Source: Hyphomicrobiales bacterium
GTDB taxonomy: Bacteria > Pseudomonadota > Alphaproteobacteria > SPJN01
NCBI GenBank assembly: GCA_006844605.1
Contig: SPJN01000002.1
Location: 80,337-144,336, forward strand
Direction: 5' to 3'
DNA: 64,000 nucleotides
Part shown: piece by piece, positions 38,301-48,151 of the stretch
Numbering within the stretch: the stretch's first letter is position 1
Layout of the letters: each line of letters opens with the position of its first letter
Program-made: the position numbers and the translations under genes
The notes under the pieces: model-generated
What the model was told of the DNA's origin: nothing
What the model saw: only the letters and a program-made list of their open reading frames with translations
Databases searched by the model: none

Positions 38301-38813
38301 GATCCCGGCAGCTTCTTCAAGGATGGAACGGCGGTCCTTCGGTTTGGCAGAAATCAAGGCACCGACGCGGCCCTGACTGACCAAGGCGGGGGAGTGGGCC
38401 CCGGTTGAACTGTCTGCAAATAAAAGCTGCACATCACGGGCGCGCACATCATTGCCATTGATCCGATAGCCGGACCCGGCACCCCGTTCGATACGGCGCG
38501 TGATTTCAAGGTCGTCGCTGTCATTGAACGCGGCGGGGGCTGTGCGATCCGAATTGCCAAGCGCCAATGTCACCTCGGCCATGTTGCGGGCCGGACGATT
38601 TGTAGTGCCGGAAAAGATTACATCTTCCATGCCTGTGCCGCGCATCGATTTGGGGCTGGTTTCCCCCATCGCCCAACGCAGGGCTTCCACAAGGTTGGAC
38701 TTGCCGCAACCATTCGGGCCGATCACACCGGTCAGGCCCGGTTCGATCAACAATTCGGTCGGTTCGACAAAGCTCTTAAATCCACTTAGCCGTAGGGCAT
38801 TGAATTCAACCAT
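35349..38813 (-). CDS. smc: Chromosome segregation protein SMC
   Basis: A 1154-aa SMC ATPase that organises and separates chromosomes with ScpA/ScpB. Walker A is GPNGCGKSN (33-41); two long coiled coils flank a hinge at about residues 500-670; the C-terminal head has LSGGEQALTALAL and Walker B VLDEVDAPLDD. Length and layout are normal. Follows the DsbA-like and DciA-like genes, a known alphaproteobacterial neighbourhood. Confidence 0.97.
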   Translation of the reverse strand: MVEFNALRLSGFKSFVEPTELLIEPGLTGVIGPNGCGKSNLVEALRWAMGETSPKSMRGTGMEDVIFSGTTNRPARNMAEVTLALGNSDRTAPAAFNDSDDLEITRRIERGAGSGYRINGNDVRARDVQLLFADSSTGAHSPALVSQGRVGALISAKPKDRRSILEEAAGITGLHSRRHEAELRLRAAETNLTRLDDVMAQIETQLGSLKRQARQANRYRNLQGHIRRHEALLLHLKWTEARLQVEESRAKLKKTEAEVATATQAAAEAARVEALAQHGLPPLREKEAEMAAALHRLSVERDGLAKEEERARQKMAELEGQLTQIDTDLEREGTLAKDAASALERLDAEKETLDGARAGEADRIAEAQAAVTQAQETLRTDEDALHVLTERAAALAARRSGFEREIRETGGRLERLVAQLSSIEEEKAKIERELREDEALAAARTRLAESEAALTAAQEAQIAAEEATRTAEQSESAARDRMNEARNVAHRIKAEEQALTNLLDTGSAGDYPPMVDELSVEPGYEKALGAALGDDLDVSFDPDAPAHWAKLGEYADNALLPDGVVPLSDFVKAPAALKRRLSHIGLVEDRADGGRLHGLLKPGQRIVTRDGDLWRWDGLTSAADAPSAAAKRLEQRNRLSDLIMEREVAERTAEDATKNHDGQKQVLDAAKAADQNTRKARRSAEDNLSNARRKLAEFEQVEAKRQTRLQSLTENAERLTQDRTDSESRLAEAKEGLGRLEPQETLDGEISAKRTHVDSLRAGLAEARSNQSGLQQEAQARATRLSTISRERQAWVDRSGNSIKQIEALNNRKKNALAQQEELHNLPEHLKSKRTLLLDKIGEAEQNRRDSADKLAEAESLLAEAGKWARAVNEALGTHREDRAKISGHLEGAEERLGDSAARIHEVLQCPPQKALELAELKEGETPPPANDVEDKLEKLKRERENMGAVNLRAEEESRELTEQLEGMEAEKADLEGAIARLRGGIQSLNKEGRERLLTAFESVNEKFTRLFGILFGGGTAHLELIESDDPLSAGLEIYASPPGKKLQVMTLLSGGEQALTALALIFAVFLTNPSPICVLDEVDAPLDDANVERFTNLVETIAKETGTRFLIITHHAVTMARMHRLFGVTMAERGVSQLVSVSLEHAEEMIAAE

Positions 38814-38884
38814 GTGACGTTCCCTTTTATAGTGTTTTGGTCGCCATAGTGTTGGGCGCTATAGCGTTTTGGTTGCCGGGTGGC

Positions 38885-39553
38885 TTAGTCCGCCAGCAAC
38901 TTGTCGAAAGTTGATTTTGTGAAAGGTTCACTCGTCAGCTTGCCATTGATGACAAAGCTGGGCGTGCCTTGAATTTTGTAATTGGCCTGCGCGTCATAGC
39001 GTGCCTTGACGATTGAATTGAACAGTTCCTCGTCAGCCATGCACTTGTCAAAATCAGCTCTGCTCATCCCGCCTAGCTGGGCAATTTGTGCCAATGCTTC
39101 GATCGGGGCGTTGCTGGTGGCCCATTGTGCTTGCTGGACAAACAGGACCTGTGTGAAGGCCGCGTTTTTGTCGCCGCCACAGGCTGCCAGCATGGTGGCC
39201 TTCGCCGCCAACATATCCAGCGGGAAGGGGTGCAGCTCCAGATAGACTTTGCCGGTGTCTATATAATCCCGTTTTAGGGCGGGCAGGTCTTCGGCATGGA
39301 ATGTCGCGCAATGCGGGCATGTCATGGAGGCAAATTCGACGATTTTGATGGGCGCATCAGGGTCGCCATAGGCAACAATGGCCTGATATCCCTCTGCCGA
39401 GGTAGGCAGAGTGCCGGAAGACAGGTCCGCGGTGCCGGATGTGCCGCCATTTACGGGCGCAGTTGCGCTGCCGGACTGGTTGGTTGCATAAAAAATTGCG
39501 CCGCCGGCAACCAAAATAAGCGCGACAAGGCCAATCACAAGATTACGGTTCAT
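38885..39553 (-). CDS. DsbA-family thiol-disulfide oxidoreductase, membrane-anchored
   Basis: A 222-aa periplasmic thioredoxin-fold protein with an N-terminal anchor or signal (LVIGLVALILVAGGAIFYA) and low-complexity linker. The active site is CPHC at 79-82 and the cis-Pro loop is in GTPSFVING. Two extra Cys (AACGGD, DKCMAD) could form a structural disulfide. It likely oxidises or isomerises exported proteins. Lies 72 bases ahead of smc. Confidence 0.9.
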   Translation of the reverse strand: MNRNLVIGLVALILVAGGAIFYATNQSGSATAPVNGGTSGTADLSSGTLPTSAEGYQAIVAYGDPDAPIKIVEFASMTCPHCATFHAEDLPALKRDYIDTGKVYLELHPFPLDMLAAKATMLAACGGDKNAAFTQVLFVQQAQWATSNAPIEALAQIAQLGGMSRADFDKCMADEELFNSIVKARYDAQANYKIQGTPSFVINGKLTSEPFTKSTFDKLLAD

Positions 39554-39632
39554 TTACCTATCCCCTACTACATATTGGGGGTCATTATAGGTCGAACCAC
39601 AACATCTCTCAATTCCTGATCAAGCTGAATCC

Positions 39633-40211
39633 CTACTTATCCACAAGAATCTTCTCTCCCAGCCCGGCAAGGGCCGCCCGCAGCTCTGGGTCTTCTATGT
39701 CTTTGAGTCTGTTGCTCAATTCTGTTTTTTGGGCCTCTGACAGGCGTGGTTCGGGCGCTTTTTCGTCCCCGAACAGCCCCGCAAGACCACTTTTGTGGGT
39801 GCTTGGTGGACTGTTTTTACGTGCCGATTGGGCAATTTTCAGTCTGGCAATGGCCTTATACCCATAAAATTGGTTGATCCGCTCTATCAGGCGGGGGGCC
39901 TCCATATCAATAAGGGGGGCTGCTGCACCGCTGGCCCGCAAGGTCAGGATACCGTCACGGGCCGCCAAACCGGGAAAACGAATTTCCATGGGCTGACACA
40001 GGGGCCCCAGCTCAGGCCCGGCGATATCCTGCCATTGGCGGATAATCTCAGCCTTAACGAAACCGCGTTTGCGCAAGATTTGATCGGTCAGACCCGGCAG
40101 CCGATCGGCCACAGGCTCAAAACCCCGGCTACGACGCAATTTGCGCGGCGTGACGGGCTTCACCTCAGGGTCTTTGTTCCGGTCTTTTGATTTGTCTGGC
40201 GATTTGGCCAT
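39633..40211 (-). CDS. DciA-like (DUF721) protein, probable replicative helicase loader
   Basis: A 192-aa protein with a basic N terminus and the DUF721 core (ILRKRGFVKAEIIRQWQDIAG ending before residue 90), then an acidic tail. DUF721 proteins such as DciA help DnaB loading in bacteria lacking DnaC. ATG 40211 has AAGGTGA before it. It is divergent from mutY with 67 bases between starts. Confidence 0.82.
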   Translation of the reverse strand: MAKSPDKSKDRNKDPEVKPVTPRKLRRSRGFEPVADRLPGLTDQILRKRGFVKAEIIRQWQDIAGPELGPLCQPMEIRFPGLAARDGILTLRASGAAAPLIDMEAPRLIERINQFYGYKAIARLKIAQSARKNSPPSTHKSGLAGLFGDEKAPEPRLSEAQKTELSNRLKDIEDPELRAALAGLGEKILVDK

Positions 40212-40278
40212 TTTCACCTTGCTTGGCTACCATTCGCGGGGCACACAGAAGCTTAAACTTTTTCAACAGGTTTGTCGC

Positions 40279-41373
40279 GTGTCCGATACAAAGCCACCGG
40301 TTCCCATCAAAAAGCTGCATCAGGATTTGCTTGGCTGGTATGACCGCCATGCGCGGACATTGCCGTGGCGGGTTAGCCCCAATGATCGCAAGCAGGGCGT
40401 GGTGCCGGACCCGTACCGTGTTTGGCTATCTGAGATTATGTTGCAGCAAACCGTGGTGAAGGCCGCGGCACCCTATTTTGACAAGTTCACACAAAAATGG
40501 CCAACCGTTACTGACCTTGCTGCCGCAAGTTTAGAGGACGTGATGGCCGCATGGGCGGGGCTGGGCTATTACAGCCGGGCGCGCAATCTGCATGCCTGCG
40601 CTGTCACTATCGCAGACGATTGGCAGGGCCAGTTTCCCGACAATGAAAAAGATCTGCTTGGCCTGCCGGGGATCGGCCCCTATACCGCCGCGGCGATATC
40701 GACGATTGCGTTCAACCGTCCGGCGAATGTGGTCGATGGCAATGTCGAACGGGTTATGGCGCGGCTTCATAACAGTGATGCGCCCATTCCATCGGCCAAG
40801 AAACAGTTGGCCGCATTGGCCGCGCCGTTGGTGCATAGGGAGAGGCCGGGCGATTATGCCCAGGCGTTGATGGATTTGGGGGCCACAATCTGCACCCCGC
40901 GCAAGCCTGCGTGTTCACTGTGCCCGTGGACGGATCATTGCGCCGGGCGCAAGGCTGGCAGCGCCGCTGATTTACCCATGCGGGAAAAGAAAAAGCCCAA
41001 GCCGGTGCGCACTGGCACAGCCTATTGGGTGCGCGATGGGCAGGGCAAAATCCTGTTGGTGCGGCGGCCCGAAAAGGGCCTGCTCGCGAAAATGATGGGG
41101 CTGCCGACAATGGGGTGGGAAACCGCGACCAGTGATGGCAGTGCCGACCCGGTCGCGCTTGGCCTGCCTAAGGGTGGTTGGCGCGCGCTGGATGGCGAGG
41201 TGCGCCACGTCTTTACCCATTTTGAATTGCGATTGCAGATCAAGGCATTGCGCCTGAAGACCAAGGGGGATAGCGCCCTTGGTCACTGGATCATAGAAGA
41301 TGATTTGGCAGATGCCGGCTTGCCCAGCGTCATGCGCAAGGTCGCGCGGCTTGCCCTTTCTGAAGGGGGCTAG
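40279..41373 (+). CDS. mutY: A/G-specific adenine glycosylase
   Basis: Removes A mispaired with 8-oxoG. The 364-aa protein begins at a GTG (40279) after CAGG. It has the SEIMLQQTVV catalytic Glu region, helix-hairpin-helix GLPGIGPYTAAAI, NVVDGNVERV catalytic Asp and a [4Fe-4S] loop with Cys205, 212, 215, 221. The C-terminal NUDIX-like domain that reads 8-oxoG follows. Longer upstream starts would overlap the DciA-like gene. Confidence 0.95.
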   Translation: MSDTKPPVPIKKLHQDLLGWYDRHARTLPWRVSPNDRKQGVVPDPYRVWLSEIMLQQTVVKAAAPYFDKFTQKWPTVTDLAAASLEDVMAAWAGLGYYSRARNLHACAVTIADDWQGQFPDNEKDLLGLPGIGPYTAAAISTIAFNRPANVVDGNVERVMARLHNSDAPIPSAKKQLAALAAPLVHRERPGDYAQALMDLGATICTPRKPACSLCPWTDHCAGRKAGSAADLPMREKKKPKPVRTGTAYWVRDGQGKILLVRRPEKGLLAKMMGLPTMGWETATSDGSADPVALGLPKGGWRALDGEVRHVFTHFELRLQIKALRLKTKGDSALGHWIIEDDLADAGLPSVMRKVARLALSEGG

Positions 41374-41400
41374 CGGGCATATGCGCGGCAGCCTGACAGA

Positions 41401-42600
<1,200 letters not shown>

Positions 42601-42612
<12 letters not shown>

Positions 42613-43290
42613 GCTGCTACTAGATATAGTGGCTGCGGCGGCGACAGGCGCAAAACTGAGTCTGTGATGGGGGGTGATGCCGTGGGTTTTCAGTGCCTCC
42701 ATATGCAGTTTGGAGCCATATCCGGCATTTGTGTGCCACCCATAATGGGGAAACGCTGTTGCAAGCTCTGTCATGATGCGGTCGCGTGTGACCTTGGCAA
42801 TGATGGACGCTGCCGCGATGGACAGCGCACGGGCATCGCCCTTGACCAATGCCACAGCCGGGCAGGGCAAATCGGGCACGAACCGTCCGTCGATCAGCGC
42901 GGCGGCTGGTTGCACCTTTTCGCTTAACGCATCAAAGGCGCAGCGCATGGCCAACAAACTGGCAGTGTGAATATTGTTGATGCGGTCCAGCTCTGCCACC
43001 TCAATCACGCCAAGCCCATAATGGGCGGTGCCCTGCAGGGCAGCGAACAAGGTGTCGCGTCGTTTGGGTGTCAGCTTTTTGGAATCATGCAGGCCATCAG
43101 GGCAGGTCGCAGGGTCAATGACGGCAGCGGCAGCAATCAAAGGCCCGGCAAGGGGGCCGCGCCCAACCTCGTCAATGCCGGCGATTGGGCCGCCATGACG
43201 GTCGATCAGGTCTTGTTCATGACTAAAGTCTGGCCTGAAGTCTGGCCTGAGGTCAGAAGGGGAGACCGGCTTGGGTTTTGGTTTGGGCAT
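42601..43290 (-). CDS. rnhB: Ribonuclease HII
   Basis: Removes ribonucleotides from DNA and RNA primers. The 229-aa protein has AGIDEVGRGPLAGP (two catalytic carboxylates Asp/Glu), LHDSKKLTPKRR and the later Asp in ALIDGRFVPD and NPLLxxxLK-like HRLSFAP end. Its ATG directly follows the TAG of the radical SAM gene, so the two are in one unit. A Ser-rich tail ends the protein. Confidence 0.95.
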
Positions 43291-44499
43291 CTACGCATCA
43301 GCAAAAAGGGACAATTGATCCGACGGTACAGAAAACAGGTCGGAGCGCAAGTCCAGTATCTGTCGATTAAGGTCCAGCCGCTTGCAGGCCAGCACAAATC
43401 GCTGCCGCAAGGTTTGGGCCAAGGGGCCTGAACCACGGGCGCGTTTATGAAAAGTTGCGTCATAATCCTTGCCGTCACGCATTTGCCGGATCAATGACAT
43501 CACCCGGTCTGCCCGATCAGGCACAGCGGTATGCAGCCAATCGACAAACAGGTCGCGCACCTCAAGCGGTAGGCGTAGCAGAATAAAGCTGGCATAGATC
43601 GCGCCATTGTCTGCAGCGGCGGTCAAAATTGCCTCAAGCTCATGATCATTCAGTCCAGGGATCATGGGGCTTGCCATCACGACCGTGGGGATACCCGCAT
43701 CAGACAGGGCCTTGATGGTGGCAAGGCGACGTTCAGGGGTGGCGGCACGCGGTTCCATCGCCCGGCTTAATTTGCGATCAAGGGTGGTGATCGACAGGGC
43801 AACCTTGACCAAGCCCTTTTCAGCCATGGGGGCGAGGATATCAATGTCACGCCCGACCAGTGCCGATTTTGTGACGATGGCGACGGGGTGATTGTGGGCG
43901 GCCAGCACCTCCAACAATTGGCGGGTGATCTTCTGCTCACGCTCAATCGGCTGATAAGGGTCTGTATTGGTGCCCATGGCGATCACGCGCGGCTGATAAC
44001 CCGGTTTTGCCAATTCCTTTTCAAGCAGGCGCGGGGCATCAGGCTTGGCAAACAGTTTGGTTTCAAAATCAAGTCCTGCTGACAGACCATGATAGGTGTG
44101 GGTGGGACGTGCAAAACAATAGGTGCAGCCATGTTCACACCCCCGATAAGGATTGATGGAGCGGTCAAAACTTAAATCAGGGCTTTGATTTTTGGTGATG
44201 ATGGTGCGCGGCTTTTCGATCGTTACTTCGGTCTTTAGGGGCATGGCGAAGGGGTCACTAACCCAGCCATCATCGACCAATTCACGCTTTTCGGTTTCAA
44301 ACCGGCCCGTCAGGTTTGACAAAGTGCCGCGTCCACGCCGCACAGCTGGGGGGCGATAGCCATTTGGGCGGAAGGCAAAGGGGGCAGGGTCCACACGATC
44401 AATTAAGTTGACCGCACGGGTGCTGCGCGGCGTTGGTGCCTGCGTGCGGCTGCTACTGCCATGCTGCGTGTCGTATTTTCGGGCGCTTGAAAGGGCCAT
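43291..44499 (-). CDS. PA0069-family radical SAM protein (SplB-like)
   Basis: A 402-aa radical SAM enzyme. The cluster motif CEHGCTYCFARP (CxxxCxxC) is followed by the HTYHGLSAGLDFETKLFAK segment typical of the PA0069 / spore-photoproduct-lyase-like group; its reaction is unknown. GGAGGTAAGTG precedes the ATG at 44499. It abuts rnhB and has a GTTC-N7-GTTC box 28-42 bases upstream, suggesting DNA-damage control. Confidence 0.9.
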   Translation of the reverse strand: MALSSARKYDTQHGSSSRTQAPTPRSTRAVNLIDRVDPAPFAFRPNGYRPPAVRRGRGTLSNLTGRFETEKRELVDDGWVSDPFAMPLKTEVTIEKPRTIITKNQSPDLSFDRSINPYRGCEHGCTYCFARPTHTYHGLSAGLDFETKLFAKPDAPRLLEKELAKPGYQPRVIAMGTNTDPYQPIEREQKITRQLLEVLAAHNHPVAIVTKSALVGRDIDILAPMAEKGLVKVALSITTLDRKLSRAMEPRAATPERRLATIKALSDAGIPTVVMASPMIPGLNDHELEAILTAAADNGAIYASFILLRLPLEVRDLFVDWLHTAVPDRADRVMSLIRQMRDGKDYDATFHKRARGSGPLAQTLRQRFVLACKRLDLNRQILDLRSDLFSVPSDQLSLFADA

Positions 44500-44526
44500 C
44501 ACTTACCTCCACATCTCATCAAATGA

Positions 44527-44541
44527 GAACATAATAGGAAC
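44527..44541 (-). promoter_or_regulatory. Candidate LexA (SOS) box, GTTC-N7-GTTC
   Basis: On the minus strand GTTC-CTATTAT-GTTC, the direct-repeat form used by alphaproteobacterial LexA, lies 28-42 bases ahead of the radical SAM start codon. The AT-rich centre is also typical. It could be chance: about two matches are expected per 64 kb. Confidence 0.55.
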
Positions 44542-44701
44542 ATTATGATGGATCCATAGGATAGTCAAGCGCGGCAAAGCGGCCCGATTAATGCATAAAT
44601 GGCTAAAATGAAGGGGATTTTTGGGATTGCGTGGTTTGGCATGGGCCGTGGCTGTGTTAGTAGGGATAAGACTGCATGTGGAACACAGGGTGGAATATCG
44701 A

Positions 44702-45142
44702 ATGGCTATCCGAACAACAATACCGACGGTAAAGAACGCGACTTTGGGCCTTTTGGTTGCGGTCTTGCTGGCCGGTTTGACCGCCACAGGCGCGCAAGCA
44801 GACGGGACCGCGCAGGATGAAACATTCGATATATTTCAATCCCGGATGAACCAGCAAAATGTGACGCGCCGTGCCCCGCCGCCGCAACCTTATGTGGCCC
44901 CGGCACCTGTGATGGCCCCCCAACAACAAGGCCAACACCAAGCCCAACCGCAACCCCAGCAGCAATCAGCCCAACAGGCCCAACAACAGCGCCCGGTGCA
45001 ACGGTCTGCAATGCCCAATGATGCCTCGCCATCTGTCTATGACCCCTATGAGGGGCAACGTGATTTTCTGGCAATCGATCCGGTATGGGCGGCAGTCAGC
45101 ACCGGTTTGTTGTTTGTCGTTGGCTTGGTGCTGATATTGTAG
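44702..45142 (+). CDS. Exported Gln/Pro-rich protein with C-terminal membrane segment
   Basis: Unrecognised protein of 146 aa. A signal peptide (basic start, LLVAVLLAGLTATGAQA) is followed by a Gln/Pro/Ala low-complexity stretch at about residues 55-105 and a final hydrophobic helix (AAVSTGLLFVVGLVLIL). GGTGGA precedes the ATG at 44702. It is 12 bases ahead of a glycosyltransferase and probably cotranscribed. Confidence 0.6.
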   Translation: MAIRTTIPTVKNATLGLLVAVLLAGLTATGAQADGTAQDETFDIFQSRMNQQNVTRRAPPPQPYVAPAPVMAPQQQGQHQAQPQPQQQSAQQAQQQRPVQRSAMPNDASPSVYDPYEGQRDFLAIDPVWAAVSTGLLFVVGLVLIL

Positions 45143-45154
45143 GGGCCTGCTTCC

Positions 45155-45832
45155 GTGATCAGTATCATTATCCCGACATATAATGCAGCGGCGCAAATCG
45201 GCCCCTGCCTTGGTGCCCTTGTGCCCGGCGCGGTTGCCGGACAGGTGCGTGAGCTGATTTTGTCCGACGGTGGGTCCACCGATGATATTGCGAAAATAGC
45301 GGATGGCAGCGGCGCACAATTTATTGAAGGCGACAAGGGACGCGGTGGTCAGTTGGCGCGAGGGGCAGCAACAGCAAAGGGGCCGTGGCTGCTGTTTCTT
45401 CATGCAGACACTGTTTTGGCGGATGGGTGGATTGATGCGGTCAGCCAGTTTGTGGCTGAGGCCCATCAGGGGCAGGCAGCCTGTTTCACATTTGCCTTGG
45501 CCGATCCTGACCCACGTGCGCGCCGTGTTGAAAAATGGGCGCGCCGTCGTGCCCGCTGGTTTGGCCTGCCCTATGGGGATCAAGGCTTGTTGATCCATAA
45601 GCAACATTATCAGGAAATTGGCGGCTTCCCCGATCTGCCCTTGATGGAGGATGTGGCCCTGATCCGCCGCATTCGCAAGCGTGATTTGACGATCCTGCCG
45701 GTTGAGGCACGGACCAGTCCTGCGCGTTATCGGACCGATGGCTATTGGTTCAGGCCGCTGAAAAATATCGGCTTGTTGGCGCTTTATCTTGTCGGCGTGC
45801 CGGCCCGTAGCCTAGCGCGGCTTTATGCCTAG
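45155..45832 (+). CDS. Family 2 glycosyltransferase, TIGR04283 type
   Basis: A 225-aa GT-A enzyme starting at GTG. ISIIIPTYNAAAQI binds the nucleotide; LILSDGGSTDD and FLHADTVL (HAD replacing DXD) are the TIGR04283 pattern, a group named after proposed arsenosugar synthesis. The GDQGLLIHKQHYQEIGGFPDLPLMEDVAL segment (split here by family) includes the ED acceptor motif. No arsenic-methylation genes are next to it, so the substrate is open. Confidence 0.85.
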   Translation: MISIIIPTYNAAAQIGPCLGALVPGAVAGQVRELILSDGGSTDDIAKIADGSGAQFIEGDKGRGGQLARGAATAKGPWLLFLHADTVLADGWIDAVSQFVAEAHQGQAACFTFALADPDPRARRVEKWARRRARWFGLPYGDQGLLIHKQHYQEIGGFPDLPLMEDVALIRRIRKRDLTILPVEARTSPARYRTDGYWFRPLKNIGLLALYLVGVPARSLARLYA

Positions 45833-45840
45833 TATGTGGC

Positions 45841-47622
45841 CTAGTCGCGCAAGCTGACAGGCACCAGACCGATCACGCTGTTCGATACGTAAAGCGCGTC
45901 GGCACATTTTAAATCATCACGGGTCAATACCTGTTCACGCACCTGTTTGTCTGCCATCACTTCGGCGCGCATGGTGCCGGGCAATAGACCGCTGGATTGG
46001 GGCGGGGTGAGCCACACACCATCACGGATGATAAACAGGTTGGTCTTTGACCCTTCGGTGATTTCACCGCGTTCATTCATCACCAGATAATCAATCAGGC
46101 CCTCTTTGGCTGCCTGCCCCATCAGCCTGTCATAAACGGGGCGCAGGCTGGTTTTGTGATGCAGAAACAAATCATCTGAACGGGTGCGGTCTTCTGCGAT
46201 GGCAACGACGCCCTGTGTGGGAAAGGCACTGTCGTCCAGTGGCACAATCCGTAAATCAATCGCGCCATAGCGGTTAATGGCAAAACGTATCCGGTGCGGC
46301 TGGTGGGGAAGAGATTGGGCGGCCCGCGCCAAGGATGCGCTAATCTCATCCCGGTCAAACCGATAGCCAAAATAAGTGGCAGAGGTTGCCAGCCGTTGCA
46401 GATGCGCCTCCAGCAATAGAAAGCCGCTGTCAGGTCGCCAGACCGTTGTTTCAAACAGATCAAACGCAGGGCGTGGATCAGTAAGGAAGCGGCCTTTCAA
46501 ATGGCATTCTTCATATTCTGATTGGGCATTTGAATCAGCAACAATACCAGACCCAAGGCCGATGCGCCCTTCGCCGCCGGGGAACACAATGGGCGTGCGG
46601 ATCGCTACGTTAAAACTGAAAGTCCCATCGGGGTTCAGCACCCCAATGGCCCCTGTATAGGGGCCGCGGGGACCCGCTTCCAATTCATGGATGATTTCCA
46701 TCGCCCTTTTTTTGGGCGCGCCGGTCACCGACCCGCAGGGGAACAGCGCCCCCATAATATCGGCAAGGCCCTGATCAGCCTGTAATGTCCCACTGATGGT
46801 TGATGTCATAGTGTTCAGGGTTGGGTAATGTTCAACCTGAAACAAATGATCGACGCTGACACTGCCTGCCTGTGTCACGCGGGCAAGATCGTTGCGTAAC
46901 AGATCAACGATCATCAGATTTTCAGCGCGGCTTTTGGGGTCGTCGCGCAGGGCGGTTGCGGCGTCATTATCGGCCATTAATGTCAGCCCACGCGGGGCGG
47001 TGCCCTTCATCGGACGGGTGCGCAATGTGGTGCCATCATTGGTCAAAAACAATTCAGGCGACACGGACAGGATGGACCAGTTATCCGTTTCAATCATCGC
47101 GCTGTGCGCTGTGCGTTGGCCCTGCCGTAATGTGCGGTAAAGGCCCTTGGCGCTGCCGTCCCAGCGGAATGATGCCTGCATGGTGAAGTTAATTTGATAG
47201 GCGTCGCCCGCATCCAAATAGGCGTGAATCTTGTCAATTGTGCGGGTGTAGTTTTGTTGATCAAACGGCAGGGTCAAATCATGGGCTGCGCTTTGTGGCT
47301 CGTCAGCCCACAGGTGATCCGCCGCGGTCGGTGACAGGTCTTGCGGCGAATCGAAAACAGCAAACCAGACCAGCGGCAGCCGGTCATCCGGCGCATGGGT
47401 GGTCAGCGCTGCATCAAATGCCCCCGCCGCCTCATAGGCGATAAAGCCCGCGACCCATTTGCCATTGTGCGCGGCACGTTCAGCGGCACTGATTATATCC
47501 GGTACTTCCGACAGACAGGTTGCGGTCAGGATCGTGTCAGGTGTCGTGAAAAGCTGTGTCCCGGTGCCGTCCTGCGCCAGACTGTTATCAATCAGAACCG
47601 TAATGCCGGTTGCGGCATCCAC
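45841..47622 (-). CDS. pabB: Fused aminodeoxychorismate synthase I / aminodeoxychorismate lyase (PabB-PabC)
   Basis: A roughly 593-aa fusion making 4-aminobenzoate for folate from chorismate. The first 390 or so residues are a TrpE/PabB domain (FPCGSVTGAPKKRAMEII, GLGSGIVADS); the rest is a fold-IV PLP lyase (FDLFETTVWRPD start, EITEGSKTNLFI). The GTG at 47622 directly follows the sixA stop and has AAAGGA upstream; a TTG at 47649 would overlap sixA. The PabA glutaminase subunit is not here. Confidence 0.92.
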   Translation of the reverse strand: MDAATGITVLIDNSLAQDGTGTQLFTTPDTILTATCLSEVPDIISAAERAAHNGKWVAGFIAYEAAGAFDAALTTHAPDDRLPLVWFAVFDSPQDLSPTAADHLWADEPQSAAHDLTLPFDQQNYTRTIDKIHAYLDAGDAYQINFTMQASFRWDGSAKGLYRTLRQGQRTAHSAMIETDNWSILSVSPELFLTNDGTTLRTRPMKGTAPRGLTLMADNDAATALRDDPKSRAENLMIVDLLRNDLARVTQAGSVSVDHLFQVEHYPTLNTMTSTISGTLQADQGLADIMGALFPCGSVTGAPKKRAMEIIHELEAGPRGPYTGAIGVLNPDGTFSFNVAIRTPIVFPGGEGRIGLGSGIVADSNAQSEYEECHLKGRFLTDPRPAFDLFETTVWRPDSGFLLLEAHLQRLATSATYFGYRFDRDEISASLARAAQSLPHQPHRIRFAINRYGAIDLRIVPLDDSAFPTQGVVAIAEDRTRSDDLFLHHKTSLRPVYDRLMGQAAKEGLIDYLVMNERGEITEGSKTNLFIIRDGVWLTPPQSSGLLPGTMRAEVMADKQVREQVLTRDDLKCADALYVSNSVIGLVPVSLRD

Positions 47623-47623
47623 G

Positions 47624-48145
47624 TCAGACCAATCCTTTGGGCGCAACAAAGCGTTTCAATTGTCCGGTCCGGGGTTTGATGTCGGCCCAGCGATCACAAT
47701 CGAACTGAATGATGGCCAGCCCGGCGGTCGGGAATTTTAGCATGGCCTGCTGCGCGGCTTCAGATGTCAGTGCCTCTTCCGTAAGGGCCAATGGGATGAA
47801 ATCTGCCATGCTGGGATTATGGCCGATGACCATCATCGGGCTGGGTGCATCGCCAAGGCTGGTGACACGTTCAAACACGGTATCTGCACTGGCCATATAG
47901 AGGTCGGGCAGGCTGACAATATCAGGCGGGGCAGGCAATTGCGCCACGACCCGTTGGGCAGTTTGTTCGGTGCGCATTGCGGTGGAACACAGAATGCCAC
48001 GCGGGGCCAGGCCCTTTTGCGTCATAAAAATGCCCATCAGGCTGGCCGCCCGCTGCCCCCGATTGGTCAAAGTGCGGTCGAAATCATCCTGATGCTCATC
48101 CGTCCAGTCTGATTTTGCATGACGCATAAGGTATAGCGTTCGCAT
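47624..48145 (-). CDS. SixA-type histidine phosphatase
   Basis: A 173-aa phosphoglycerate-mutase-fold phosphatase. The SixA form of the RHG motif is LMRHAKSDW near the N terminus; ICSTAMRTEQTA-like and GHNPSMADF motifs follow, giving the two catalytic His. SixA dephosphorylates phosphohistidine; the target here is unknown. It is six bases after the desaturase stop and immediately ahead of pabBC. Confidence 0.9.
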   Translation of the reverse strand: MRTLYLMRHAKSDWTDEHQDDFDRTLTNRGQRAASLMGIFMTQKGLAPRGILCSTAMRTEQTAQRVVAQLPAPPDIVSLPDLYMASADTVFERVTSLGDAPSPMMVIGHNPSMADFIPLALTEEALTSEAAQQAMLKFPTAGLAIIQFDCDRWADIKPRTGQLKRFVAPKGLV

Positions 48146-48151
48146 GATGGA

